A stretch of 18,454 bases of DNA from Syntrophaceae bacterium UBA1163 (lineage in GTDB: Bacteria > Desulfobacterota > BSN033 > UBA1163). The DNA lies in NCBI GenBank assembly GCA_002311635.1, contig DBZJ01000184.1, positions 9,537 to 27,990 on the forward strand, written 5' to 3'. Within the stretch, counting starts at the first letter, position 1. The number at the start of each line of letters is the position of its first letter. A model generated the notes under the pieces. The model saw nothing but the letters and a program-made list of their open reading frames with translations. It searched no databases and was not told the origin of the DNA. Below, piece after piece: positions 1 through 7,730 of this stretch. The position numbers were made by a program, and so were the translations under genes.

Positions 1-141
1 GATCATCCGCTTCATAAGATTTTCAAAGACCATGCGTGGTGCGGGGCTCCATCGGAAGATACGGTCCGCGCCTCAGTGAGGCGATACCCTGCCATCATCA
101 TTCCTCTTGAGTCCATCAGTAGAATGACCTATATTGGATAA
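1..141 (+). CDS. 3' end of an unidentified upstream reading frame (partial)
   Basis: Frame 1 is open from the first base to a TAA at 139-141, encoding the last 46 residues of something that begins outside the window (it ends ...SRMTYIG). The TAA is followed one base later by an ATG (143) in the frame of the GH13 gene, an arrangement typical of co-translated neighbours. I do not recognise the peptide. A short open frame can arise by chance, so this is a tentative call. Confidence 0.3.
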   Translation, partial: DHPLHKIFKDHAWCGAPSEDTVRASVRRYPAIIIPLESISRMTYIG

Positions 142-169
142 TATGACACACAAGAAGGGCACCATAGTG

Positions 170-3100
170 ATGGAGTTTCATATCTCCCGGAAGGCAAGGG
201 ATGACTACCAATTTGACGCTTCCCTGTTCTCCCTCAGCGGAAATGTCGTTCTTCCCAACTTCCATGCGGCAAGATTATTTGCCCAGAAAATGAATGAAAA
301 AAGGGATTTGATCGTCTTCCCCGACAAAGCCGTCAGAGCAGGCCAGATCAATGCCATGGGGTTGATCGACGAAATCCTTCATTACGTCGTGGGCCTGTAT
401 CGCACCGAAAAGAATGCGCAGGTGGTACAACAAGCCATGAATTGGCTGGATGAGAACCTGGGCAAGCAAAAAGTGGATGAGGCTCTTCGGAAATTTGCCG
501 ATGAATTTCCGACGGTGGCTGTCTATCGCCATGAAGTGGATCTCCATACGTATTTGGAAGGGGAGACAGCGGGGACCCCTCACCGCTTGATCGTACTGGA
601 AGAAATGCTGATGCTCTGGCTGGCCAACACGAATCCGGCCTTTGCTCCCTTTATGGAGTTATTCGATGACGCCACTCTGGAAAAAGATACGTCTTACCTC
701 CAAATCATCGAAGCCCTCCGTTCCTTCTTTGACCATCAGCCCGTGTTCGGCCCGGATCATCAGAATCTGGTGGACATGCTTCGCAGTCCTGCGCTCGCCG
801 TTCCCCACTCACTTTCGGGACAGCTGAAATACATCCGGGAAAAATGGGGCTATTTGCTGGGTCCCTATCTCTTACGGCTTCTCAGCAGCCTCGACTTAAT
901 CAAGGAGGAAGAAATCGCGGAATGGCGGAGAATGGCCTTTTGGGGCCGTGCGCCTGCGGAGGTCTACGAATTTTTGGGGATGGAGGAGGAGCCGGAACGC
1001 TTTAGTTTTGACCTCGACTGGACGCCGAGGCTGGTTCTTATCGCAAAGAATGTTTATGTGTGGCTTCATCAACTCTCCAGAAAGTACCGGCGCTCCATCT
1101 ACCGACTCGATCAGATTCCTGATGAAGAACTGAACCTCTTAGCCCGTTGGGGCTTCACCGGCCTTTGGCTCATCGGCGTGTGGGAGAGAAGCCTTGCTTC
1201 TAAAAGAATCAAAGAGCGGATGGGCGATCCCGATGCGGTAGCTTCGGCTTATTCCCTGTTCGACTACGAGATCGCAGGCGACCTCGGAGGCGAGGAAGCC
1301 TTCCAGAATTTAAAAGACAGGGCGTGGAACCGGGGCATTCGCATGGCAAGCGATATGGTACCCAACCATGTGGGAATTGATTCCAGGTGGACCATCGAGC
1401 ATCCGGAGTGGTTCATTTCCCTGGATTACAGCCCTTTCCCCGCCTATCACTTCAGCGGACCGGATCTGTCGTGGCACGGGGAGGTGGGGATTTATCTCGA
1501 AGATCACTATTTCGACCGGAGCGACGCAGCCGTGGTCTTCAAAAGGGTGGAACGGAGAAACGGGAGCGAAAAATTCCTCTATCATGGCAACGACGGGACC
1601 CGAATGCCCTGGAATGATACGGCCCAGCTGAACTACCTGAACCCCGACGTAAGAGAGGCGGTCATTCAAACCATCCTTAGCGTTGCTCGAAAATTTCCTA
1701 TCATCCGTTTCGATGCGGCCATGACCCTGACGAAGCGACATTATCAACGGTTGTGGTTTCCGGAACCGGGCACAGGCGGCGCCATTCCCTCTCGAGCGGA
1801 ACACGGCATGCCGAAAGAACAATTCAACCGTTTCATGCCCGAAGAATTCTGGCGTCAGGTGGTGGACCGCGTCGCTCGGGAAGCGCCCGATACGTTGCTG
1901 CTGGCCGAGGCCTTTTGGCTGCTGGAGGGATACTTTGTCCGGACCTTAGGGATGCATCGCGTTTACAACAGTGCCTTCATGAATATGCTGAAGGACGAAG
2001 AGAACGCCAAATATCGCTCCGTGATGAAAAATACTCTCGAATTTAATCCCGAGGTCCTCAAACGGTTCGTCAATTTTATGAGTAACCCTGATGAAGAGAC
2101 TGCTGTCACACAATTCGGCAAGGGAGATAAATACTTTGGCGTATGCGCCATGATGGTGACCCTGCCCGGGCTCCCCATGTTCGCTCATGGCCAGATCGAA
2201 GGATTTAACGAAAAATATGGAATGGAATACCGGTATGCCAAATGGGATGAACAGCCGGACCAGGAGCTGATCCAGCGGCACGAACGAGAGATTTTTCCGC
2301 TGATGAAGCGCCGCCATCACTTTTCAGACGTGCAACATTTCCTGCTCTACGATTTTTTTACTCCGGAAGGCTATGTCAATGAGAACGTATTTGCTTACTC
2401 CAATCGAAGCGGCGATGAGCGATCTTTAATCATCTACCACAACAAATATGAGTCCGCCCGGGGGTGGGTCCGGTCCTCCGTCGCCTATTCGATCAAAGCC
2501 GGTGAGGGGGATGTGCGTACGTTGATTCAGAAAAATCTGGGAGAAGGCCTCGGGTTGCACGATGACCGAGCCTATTTCTCCATTTTCCGCGACAATGCAA
2601 CCGGTCTGGAATACATTCGCAAGAGTGAGGAATTGTGCAAAAGGGGGCTTTATGTGGAGCTGGGTGCTTACAAGTATCACGTATTCATCGATTTCAGAGA
2701 AGTTCGGGATAATCAGTGGCATCACTATGCCCAAATAGCCAATGGTCTGGATGGCCGCGGAGTACCCAGTATCGAAGACGCATTGAAAGAGATGTTGCTC
2801 AAACCTCTGCACGACGCGCTCAAGGAACTGGTCAATGTGGACACGTTCCGCCGCCTGATGGAGGCACGCGTCACCCAACCACAGGCTCAGCAGCTCGATC
2901 AAAAACTGATGGAAGAGATAGAGAAGAAAATGAAGCGCCTCCTTCAAGAAGCCAGACGCCTCAGCGGAGGGAGAGAAGATGAGAAGGCGATCGTCCAAGA
3001 GATTCGGCGTAAACTGGAAGCCATCCTGTACTTGCCCATCCTAACCAGTCGCTACCCGCAGCTACAGCCAAAAGGAGTCAAAGCCGCGGCAGAATACCTC

Positions 3101-3652
3101 CACAAGAGGCTGGCGGGCTCAACAGCCGCCTGGACAACCCTCTTCGCATGGCTGTTTGTCCATGCTCTTGGCAAGGTCATCAATCAAAAGGACTTTGCGG
3201 GGCAGAGTCATGCCTGGATTGAGGAGTGGGGATTCAGGAAACCAATCCTTGCCGTTCTCGGGGACTTGGGGATGGAAGAAACCACTGCATGGAATTCGTT
3301 GGCAGTCATCAAATGGCTTACGAGTCATCAAAAATGGTTTGAGTCGAAGCCATCCGGCCAAGAACAAGCTCACGGAATATTAGAATTATTGTTGAAGGAT
3401 AGTGATGTCCGACAATTCTTGCAGATAAACCAGTGCAACGATATCTGGTGGTTCAACAAAGAGGCCTTCGAGGAGCTGCTGTGGTGGCTGATGATGGTAG
3501 CCGCACTGACCATCGGCTCCGACCCTCTCCGCCCTGTCCATGCCGTGATTGAAGAGTTGCAAGGATGTTACACCATCATTCAAACATGGCAAAAGGCCGA
3601 AGAAAAATCCGAATATCAAGTCGAAAAACTGCTTTCCGCCCTCCGAGAATAG
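170..3652 (+). CDS. Large GH13 (alpha-amylase family) protein with helical C-terminal extension
   Basis: An alpha-glucan-active enzyme or relative of glycoside hydrolase family 13, about 1160 residues and far longer than a typical 450-650-residue amylase. Counting from ATG170, the (beta/alpha)8 barrel begins near residue 308 and shows region I DMVPNHVG (about 395), region II RFDAAM with nucleophile Asp515, region III LLAEAFW with Glu580, and region IV SNPDEE with Asp641. All three catalytic acids are present, but the usual His before the last Asp is Pro. Residues 1-300 are helical and unrecognised. From about 845 onward the protein is helical, with a charged coiled-coil-like stretch near 914-950. 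No signal peptide is seen, so it is probably cytoplasmic. ATG170 has AGAAGGG ten bases upstream; TTG134 and ATG143 are in-frame alternatives, and ATG143 abuts the upstream stop. Exact substrate (glycogen, maltooligosaccharide, trehalose) cannot be read. Confidence 0.85.
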   Translation: MEFHISRKARDDYQFDASLFSLSGNVVLPNFHAARLFAQKMNEKRDLIVFPDKAVRAGQINAMGLIDEILHYVVGLYRTEKNAQVVQQAMNWLDENLGKQKVDEALRKFADEFPTVAVYRHEVDLHTYLEGETAGTPHRLIVLEEMLMLWLANTNPAFAPFMELFDDATLEKDTSYLQIIEALRSFFDHQPVFGPDHQNLVDMLRSPALAVPHSLSGQLKYIREKWGYLLGPYLLRLLSSLDLIKEEEIAEWRRMAFWGRAPAEVYEFLGMEEEPERFSFDLDWTPRLVLIAKNVYVWLHQLSRKYRRSIYRLDQIPDEELNLLARWGFTGLWLIGVWERSLASKRIKERMGDPDAVASAYSLFDYEIAGDLGGEEAFQNLKDRAWNRGIRMASDMVPNHVGIDSRWTIEHPEWFISLDYSPFPAYHFSGPDLSWHGEVGIYLEDHYFDRSDAAVVFKRVERRNGSEKFLYHGNDGTRMPWNDTAQLNYLNPDVREAVIQTILSVARKFPIIRFDAAMTLTKRHYQRLWFPEPGTGGAIPSRAEHGMPKEQFNRFMPEEFWRQVVDRVAREAPDTLLLAEAFWLLEGYFVRTLGMHRVYNSAFMNMLKDEENAKYRSVMKNTLEFNPEVLKRFVNFMSNPDEETAVTQFGKGDKYFGVCAMMVTLPGLPMFAHGQIEGFNEKYGMEYRYAKWDEQPDQELIQRHEREIFPLMKRRHHFSDVQHFLLYDFFTPEGYVNENVFAYSNRSGDERSLIIYHNKYESARGWVRSSVAYSIKAGEGDVRTLIQKNLGEGLGLHDDRAYFSIFRDNATGLEYIRKSEELCKRGLYVELGAYKYHVFIDFREVRDNQWHHYAQIANGLDGRGVPSIEDALKEMLLKPLHDALKELVNVDTFRRLMEARVTQPQAQQLDQKLMEEIEKKMKRLLQEARRLSGGREDEKAIVQEIRRKLEAILYLPILTSRYPQLQPKGVKAAAEYLHKRLAGSTAAWTTLFAWLFVHALGKVINQKDFAGQSHAWIEEWGFRKPILAVLGDLGMEETTAWNSLAVIKWLTSHQKWFESKPSGQEQAHGILELLLKDSDVRQFLQINQCNDIWWFNKEAFEELLWWLMMVAALTIGSDPLRPVHAVIEELQGCYTIIQTWQKAEEKSEYQVEKLLSALRE

Positions 3653-3789
3653 GAATTTGCGGTCACCCCAAGCTAACAGATATACGTCTAACTAAGACTT
3701 CCCTCTTAAAGTCGTGATTCTAAAATTTTGCCTCTAAATGCATTATTTCAGATACAACTCAATGAAATCAAAGGGCTACAAAATTAATC

Positions 3790-3818
3790 TTGACATCGCT
3801 TATTAAAAATGCTGTAAT
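3790..3818 (+). promoter_or_regulatory. Sigma-70-type promoter of the secreted protein gene
   Basis: TTGACA (3790-3795) and TGTAAT (3813-3818) are separated by exactly 17 bases in AT-rich intergenic DNA. Transcription would start near 3825, leaving a leader of about 110 bases before the likely start at 3935. The rest of the gap from 3653 shows no gene and no clear terminator for the GH13 gene. Confidence 0.65.
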
Positions 3819-3934
3819 AATTCACCAGTGGTCATCTTTTTTCATCATAATTATTCACTCATCATCAATACCAGGGGGATCGCCGCATTGGTACAATCAA
3901 TTTTTTAGATAAAGGGGTTAAGAGGAGGCGAGGT

Positions 3935-4666
3935 ATTACGAGAAAACTGTTTATTGTCTCCTTGGTGATTTTCTCCTTTGCTTTGGCATTTTTATCTGGC
4001 GCAGAAGCTATAGCCGCAACATATACCACCAAGTTTCCGCTTACGGAGAACCCCATTTCTGAAAATGGACATTGGATAAATGGTGGGACGACTGGACTTG
4101 ATTGGACTAATGTAAGGACAACTTCTCGGTTAGCTTATGGCACAGAAACCGGATCGACCAATTATGACGATTCGACTGCCCTGTTGACAGGGACTTGGGG
4201 ACCTAACCAAACAGTTCAGGCGACAGTATATACGACAGTTACGGGTAACAGCAATTTTGCAGAGGTTGAATTGCGTGTCAGGAGCTCCCTCTCCGCCCAC
4301 AATTGTACCGGATATGAAATTAACTTCAGCGTGAATCCATCTAATCCATATGTCCAGATAGTGAGATGGAATGGAGCGTTCGGTAGCTTTACCTTATTAA
4401 ATGCCACTGGGTCTTATGGCGCTAAGAACGGAGATGTGATCAAGGCTACAGCTAACGGGAACACTATTACTGCATACCTCAATGGCACCGCAGTCCTAAC
4501 GGCTACTGACAGCACATATCCCACAGGCAGTCCCGGGATGGGCTTCTATTTGCAGGGGGGCAGCGGTATAAACAGGAATTATGGATTTACGAACTTCACG
4601 GCTTCGGACGGAACGGTTTCCAAAGCACCAAATCCCCCGACGAGTCTGGTCATCTCGCCTCGATGA
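3935..4666 (+). CDS. Secreted LamG/concanavalin-like protein, probable AUU start
   Basis: A protein of about 243 residues. Read from ATT3935, the N-terminus TRKLFIVSLVIFSFALAFLS followed by GAEAIAA is a classical signal peptide with a basic n-region, hydrophobic core and small residues before cleavage, so the product is exported. The mature part is rich in Thr, Ser, Gly, Asn and aromatics with alternating beta pattern (NGNTITAYLNGTAVLTATD, then GMGFYLQGG), as in LamG/concanavalin-type sandwich domains that often bind or cleave glycans; this is by appearance only. It ends in a proline-rich piece (APNPPTSLVISPR) resembling linkers before fibronectin III domains, so it may be truncated. ATT3935 lies six bases after AGGAGG; no ATG or GTG exists between the upstream stop (3848-3850) and TTG3962. 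TTG3962 would remove the basic n-region and has no Shine-Dalgarno. No function assigned. Confidence 0.65.
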   Translation: MTRKLFIVSLVIFSFALAFLSGAEAIAATYTTKFPLTENPISENGHWINGGTTGLDWTNVRTTSRLAYGTETGSTNYDDSTALLTGTWGPNQTVQATVYTTVTGNSNFAEVELRVRSSLSAHNCTGYEINFSVNPSNPYVQIVRWNGAFGSFTLLNATGSYGAKNGDVIKATANGNTITAYLNGTAVLTATDSTYPTGSPGMGFYLQGGSGINRNYGFTNFTASDGTVSKAPNPPTSLVISPR

Positions 4667-4670
4667 ATCA

Positions 4671-4830
4671 AGCCAGAGGGGACTCAGCACCCGGAAGTCC
4701 GGCTCTCGACTTTCAGCTTTACACTGACTTCCAATCCGTAACCCTTGATTCTCAAATATACCCTCCTTAACTTGGAGGTGAAGTACCCATATTTACGGGG
4801 GTGACTCAAAAAAATCTAATTTGAGCTTCT
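4671..4830. repeat. Short inverted repeats between convergent genes
   Basis: Between the secreted protein gene and the end of dinB lie several small inverted repeats: CCGGA-ag-TCCGG near 4710, CCTCC...GGAGG around 4762-4782, an ACCC...GGGT pair around TACCCATATTTACGGGGGT near 4787-4805, and CTCAAA (4805-4810) with TTTGAG (4820-4825). The last one, read on the minus strand, contains a run of seven Ts after the left arm and might help end dinB transcription. None is a textbook terminator. Confidence 0.35.
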
Positions 4831-4841
4831 TCACATCCTTT

Positions 4842-5996
4842 TTAATAAAGTCCTGCCCAGGTGAGCGTCCAATCTCCGAATCGTTCGTTCACTCGATCCA
4901 TCGCTTTAAGCAGATTATCTTTCTTTTCTCTCTTCTCAAAAAGATCCAACTGGCACCATTCCTTTTTCAACTGGGATACGCCTACTCCGAGGAGACGAAT
5001 CGGCTTCGGATGGGAGATCGATCCAAAGATCTCGAAGGCCTGTTGGAAGATTTCGTTGCCGCTCATCATCCATTTGGAAAGGGTCTTTTGTTTTGAGAAG
5101 GTAAAAAAATCTGAGTAACGTATAGTAACCGCAATCCTCTTCCCGTAAAATCGTTCTCTCCTCATCCTTCTGGATACCCTCTCTGAAAGTTGAAGCAAAA
5201 CTTTTTTCAATAGCCTGGGATCAGAGGTATCCGCTTCAAGGGTGACGCTATGACTGATGGACTTCGCATCTCCCTCATCGTCGAAGGGAACGACCGGGCT
5301 ATCATCTAATCCCAATCCCATTTCATGAAGCCTCTCACCGATCACACCGAACTTTTTGGACAAGACCGAAACCGGAAATCTTCCCAACTGGCCGCATGTA
5401 AAGACGCCTATCGAGTTTAAAGCCTCTGTCAATTTTGGGCCGATTCCATACAGTTTGGAAACCGGAAGATCTTTCAAGATCCCCTCAACATCCCCTTTCT
5501 GAATTACGACTAAGCCATCAGGTTTTTTAAGAGCGCTTCCCAACTTCGCCAGGAGCTTATTCGGAGCCACTCCAATAGAACAGGTCAATTCTTCTTTCTC
5601 GCGGATTTGATCTTTGATCGATTGAGCAATGTGGAGAGAGGACTGAAATAATACCAGGGATTGGGTGATATCGAGATAGGCCTCGTCAATGGAGGCAACT
5701 TCCACTAAGGGCGTATATTTTTTCAGGATTGAGAAGATTCGGGATGCGGTTTCCGTATATTTCGAATGGTTTCCTTTCACAAGGATCAATGGAGGGCAAC
5801 GCCTTTTCGCCTCCTGGGTCGACATTCCCGCCCGAATCCCGTAAGGCCTTGCTTCGTAGGTAGCTGAAGTCACCACACTTCGAGAAAGAGAACCACAAAC
5901 CGCAGCGGGTTTTCCTCGGAGTGATGGATTCTCTCTCTGCTCAACCGAGATGAAAAAGGCATCCATATCGATGTGAAGAATAATGCGGTCGTCCAT
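4842..5996 (-). CDS. dinB: DNA polymerase IV (Y-family translesion polymerase)
   Basis: An error-prone Y-family polymerase that copies past damaged template bases, usually induced in the SOS response. The 384-residue length is normal. Palm motifs are intact: DMDAFF with Asp10 and Asp12 at the N-terminus and SIDEAYLD with Asp104-Glu105, which bind the catalytic metals. The helix-hairpin-helix region is recognisable (LPVSKLYGIGPKLTEALNSI), followed by the little-finger domain. A QLDLF sequence at residues 349-353 matches the beta-clamp binding consensus, though it lies about 30 residues from the C-terminus. The gene lies 56 bases after the four-helix-bundle gene and downstream of lexA on the same strand, with no promoter visible just upstream. 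Co-transcription from the lexA promoter is therefore inferred. The Shine-Dalgarno is weak. Confidence 0.95.
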   Translation of the reverse strand: MDDRIILHIDMDAFFISVEQRENPSLRGKPAAVCGSLSRSVVTSATYEARPYGIRAGMSTQEAKRRCPPLILVKGNHSKYTETASRIFSILKKYTPLVEVASIDEAYLDITQSLVLFQSSLHIAQSIKDQIREKEELTCSIGVAPNKLLAKLGSALKKPDGLVVIQKGDVEGILKDLPVSKLYGIGPKLTEALNSIGVFTCGQLGRFPVSVLSKKFGVIGERLHEMGLGLDDSPVVPFDDEGDAKSISHSVTLEADTSDPRLLKKVLLQLSERVSRRMRRERFYGKRIAVTIRYSDFFTFSKQKTLSKWMMSGNEIFQQAFEIFGSISHPKPIRLLGVGVSQLKKEWCQLDLFEKREKKDNLLKAMDRVNERFGDWTLTWAGLY

Positions 5997-6003
5997 AATC
6001 TAT

Positions 6004-6037
6004 TTCGGATTGCGGATTTCGGCTTGCGAATTTAATA
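6004..6037. repeat. Left arm of imperfect inverted repeat flanking the four-helix-bundle gene
   Basis: This stretch, built on TTCGGATTGCGGATTT and GGCTTGCGAATTTAA, is an imperfect inverted match of 6484-6520 on the other side of the small gene. Both arms share CGGAxTGCGGATT, then GCGxATTTAA. The arms lie about 450 bases apart. Confidence 0.55.
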
Positions 6038-6052
6038 AAATCTGATCTATTT

Positions 6053-6415
6053 TCATCTACTAATTTTTTTATTTTTTGCAGTCTTTATTGAAGCAACCGT
6101 AATAGCTAGAAGCTCGCCTGCTTCCTTCATCAATGCATCCATTTTTATATTAACTTCTACTCCAGCTTCGATTATTAACTCCATCCAATACAGTGATTCA
6201 TCCGCTTCTTCTTCAACAATACCCATCTTAGAAATAAAGTCAGCGATAGACTTGGCTCGGCAAGCACTCCGATAGTTTGATCCAACTGAAGTCCCTGATC
6301 GCAACAATTGTCCCCCAAGTACTCCCGCTGTTCGCTCTTTAGGAAGTGACTCCACGAGTTGAATAATACCAAGGGCAAACAACTTTGTCCTTTGTTTCAT
6401 CTCATCTTGATCCAT
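6053..6415 (-). CDS. Four-helix-bundle protein (S23 / IVS-encoded family)
   Basis: A 120-residue protein of the four-helix-bundle family first known from intervening sequences of 23S rRNA genes and related in fold to Avd of diversity-generating retroelements. Family hallmarks visible: LFALGIIQLVESLPKER, then QLLRSGTSVGSNYRSACRA, then FISKMGIVEEEADESLYWME, with a C-terminal helix ending in a basic tail. Function is unknown; pentameric nucleic-acid binding has been shown for relatives. ATG6415 is chosen because CCTCCT at 6424-6429 (AGGAGG on the coding strand) lies eight bases upstream. A TTG start at 6454 would bury that site inside the gene. It sits between lexA and dinB on the same strand and is bounded by imperfect inverted repeats, so it looks like an insertion into an older lexA-dinB unit (inference). 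Confidence 0.85.
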   Translation of the reverse strand: MDQDEMKQRTKLFALGIIQLVESLPKERTAGVLGGQLLRSGTSVGSNYRSACRAKSIADFISKMGIVEEEADESLYWMELIIEAGVEVNIKMDALMKEAGELLAITVASIKTAKNKKISR

Positions 6416-6483
6416 CCCTGTCCCCTCCTTTTCTGAATTTTCTTTTGAATCCAATCCTCATTGAAATTATTTTTTATTCTTTG

Positions 6484-6520
6484 TTTAAATCCGCAATCCG
6501 CACTCCGAGATCCGCAATTG
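6484..6520. repeat. Right arm of imperfect inverted repeat flanking the four-helix-bundle gene
   Basis: The stretch repeats the unit ATCCGCA/CTCCG several times (AAATCCGCAATCCGCACTCC followed by GAGATCCGCAATTG) and pairs in inverse orientation with 6004-6037. It ends four bases from the lexA stop codon. Confidence 0.55.
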
Positions 6521-6523
6521 ATG

Positions 6524-7204
6524 TTACATTTTTCTAAATATCCCTATCACCTTTCCAACGATGGTGACTTTTTTCTCTCCTTTTTTGACGACAATAGGTT
6601 CCATCTTGGGATTGGCTGGTTCAAGCCTAATTAAATCCCTCTTTTGAAAAACCATTTTGATCGTAGCCTCATCTTCGATTAAGGCAACGACGATCTCACC
6701 GTTCTCTGCATTGGGCTGCGGCTTCACCAGAGCAAAATCTCCGTCCTGGATGTGCGCATCGATCATGCTGTCTCCCTGGACCCGAAGGAGGAAAACATCT
6801 CCTGATGAGGCAAAACTCCGATCGAGGTTGATGTAACCTTCAATATTCTCAATAGCGAGGATGGGTTCCCCTGCCTGCACTCTTCCTACAATGGGGACGG
6901 GGAAAGTCGGCGCAGTGGCCGACTCTACAAACCCCATTTTGTAGGGCAGGCCTCTGTGCCTGCCGACCTTGGATCCCAAAATTTCAATTGCCCTCGATCC
7001 TCCCGGAACTTTATGGATGTAACCCTTTCTTTCCAGGATATTTAAGGTTTTTTGGGGAGCCTTAGGCCCTTGCAACCCGAAGTGAGAAGCAATCTCGCGT
7101 AGCGTCGGCGGAAAACCTTTTCCTGCAAGGTATTCTTTCAAAAAATCGAATACCTTCTCCTGGGTTGGTGTCAACTCTCTTTCTTTTTTCATTTTGTTCC
7201 CCAT
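6524..7204 (-). CDS. lexA: LexA SOS repressor with REP-derived hinge insertion
   Basis: Transcriptional repressor of the SOS regulon that self-cleaves when RecA filaments form. Winged-helix domain at residues 1-75 (LTPTQEKVFDFL, then PPTLREIASHFGL). Peptidase S24 domain from about 102, with cleavage bond Ala111-Gly112 in VGRVQAGEP, nucleophile Ser146 in GDSM and base Lys183 in ATIKM. All are intact, so it should be functional. Total length 226, about 20 more than the common 200-210. The excess is residues 80-100 (VGRHRGLPYKMGFVESATAP plus T), encoded exactly by a 62-base inverted REP pair at 6906-6967 in the hinge. The second ATG (7192, MKKEREL) has GGGGA six bases upstream and may be the true start; the first ATG has no Shine-Dalgarno. 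A REP hairpin lies only 18 bases upstream, so the native promoter is probably the one beyond the RAYT gene. Confidence 0.95.
   Translation of the reverse strand: MGNKMKKERELTPTQEKVFDFLKEYLAGKGFPPTLREIASHFGLQGPKAPQKTLNILERKGYIHKVPGGSRAIEILGSKVGRHRGLPYKMGFVESATAPTFPVPIVGRVQAGEPILAIENIEGYINLDRSFASSGDVFLLRVQGDSMIDAHIQDGDFALVKPQPNAENGEIVVALIEDEATIKMVFQKRDLIRLEPANPKMEPIVVKKGEKKVTIVGKVIGIFRKM
6906..6967. repeat. REPIN: inverted pair of REP hairpins inside lexA
   Basis: Two REP units face apart. On the plus strand, GTAG (6941-6944) precedes the hairpin GGCAGGC-CTCTGT-GCCTGCC (6945-6964). On the minus strand, GTAG (complement of 6925-6928) precedes GTCGGC-loop-GCCGAC (6906-6923). A 12-base spacer separates the two GTAG boxes, and the whole 62 bases folds as one inverted repeat. 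The first unit matches 7222-7246 at 24 of 25 bases; the second matches 7732-7754 at 21 of 23. It is read through in frame as the LexA hinge. Confidence 0.85.
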
Positions 7205-7221
7205 GTTTAATATTTATTTAA

Positions 7222-7246
7222 TGTAGGGCAGGCCACTGTGCCTGCC
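7222..7246 (+). repeat. REP hairpin, GGCAGGC subtype, downstream of RAYT
   Basis: GTAG (7223-7226) is followed by the hairpin GGCAGGC-CACTGT-GCCTGCC (7227-7246). A 5' GTAG next to a hairpin is the known recognition layout for REP-associated tyrosine transposases. It lies between the stop of the RAYT gene and the lexA start, in the lexA leader. Confidence 0.8.
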
Positions 7247-7265
7247 TCAACAATTGTGATCAACC

Positions 7266-7715
7266 CTAAATCCATCTGTGCCATGCAAATGGATAATCAA
7301 CCCAATTTTCAACAAGACAAGCACGTACCGGATTATTCACAATGTATTCTGCTGATGTGCGTATGTCTTCCTCCTTGCGAAGAGCATGGTCATAAAATCC
7401 TCTCTGCCAACACGGCCCTATCAACCCATCTCTTCTGAGAAGATTTGCCGTGAAACTTTTCCATCGGCTGACCAGATCCACTAAGTTTGCCTCCATCGGG
7501 GATAACTGGATATGAACATGATCTGGCATCAAACAAAAAGCATAAAGTTCAGTTTGTTTTCCAAAAGGTCCTGTCTCAAGAGTAGTCAAAACAAGGTTAG
7601 CCCATGTTTCATTTCGAAACAAAGAGCGCCGATCCCATGTACATATCGTCACGCTAAAGATTTGTGATGAGATTTCGTATGATTCCCTTGCCAACCTGAT
7701 ATTTTTGCGTCTCAT
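7266..7715 (-). CDS. REP-associated tyrosine transposase (RAYT, Y1/IS200-like)
   Basis: A 149-residue HUH single-strand transposase of the domesticated RAYT class, which cuts and moves REP hairpins rather than a classical insertion sequence. The HUH motif is His66-Val67-His68 in CLMPDHVHIQL. The family signature WQRGFYDHALRKEED lies at 103-117, and the catalytic Tyr124 is in SAEYIVNNPVRACLVENW, matching the usual EYIxxNPVRA pattern. All catalytic residues are present, so it is probably intact. It is bracketed by REP hairpins at 7222-7246 and 7731-7754, inverted with their GTAG boxes outermost. It is preceded by a consensus promoter and palindromic operator and followed 61 bases later by lexA on the same strand. 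AGG stands six bases before the ATG in AGGTTGAG, a moderate ribosome site. Confidence 0.93.
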   Translation of the reverse strand: MRRKNIRLARESYEISSQIFSVTICTWDRRSLFRNETWANLVLTTLETGPFGKQTELYAFCLMPDHVHIQLSPMEANLVDLVSRWKSFTANLLRRDGLIGPCWQRGFYDHALRKEEDIRTSAEYIVNNPVRACLVENWVDYPFAWHRWI

Positions 7716-7730
7716 CTCAACCTATTTATT

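Noticed and set aside
6053..6415. Possible diversity-generating retroelement, because the four-helix-bundle family includes Avd
   Set aside because: No reverse transcriptase, template repeat or variable repeat is present in the window.
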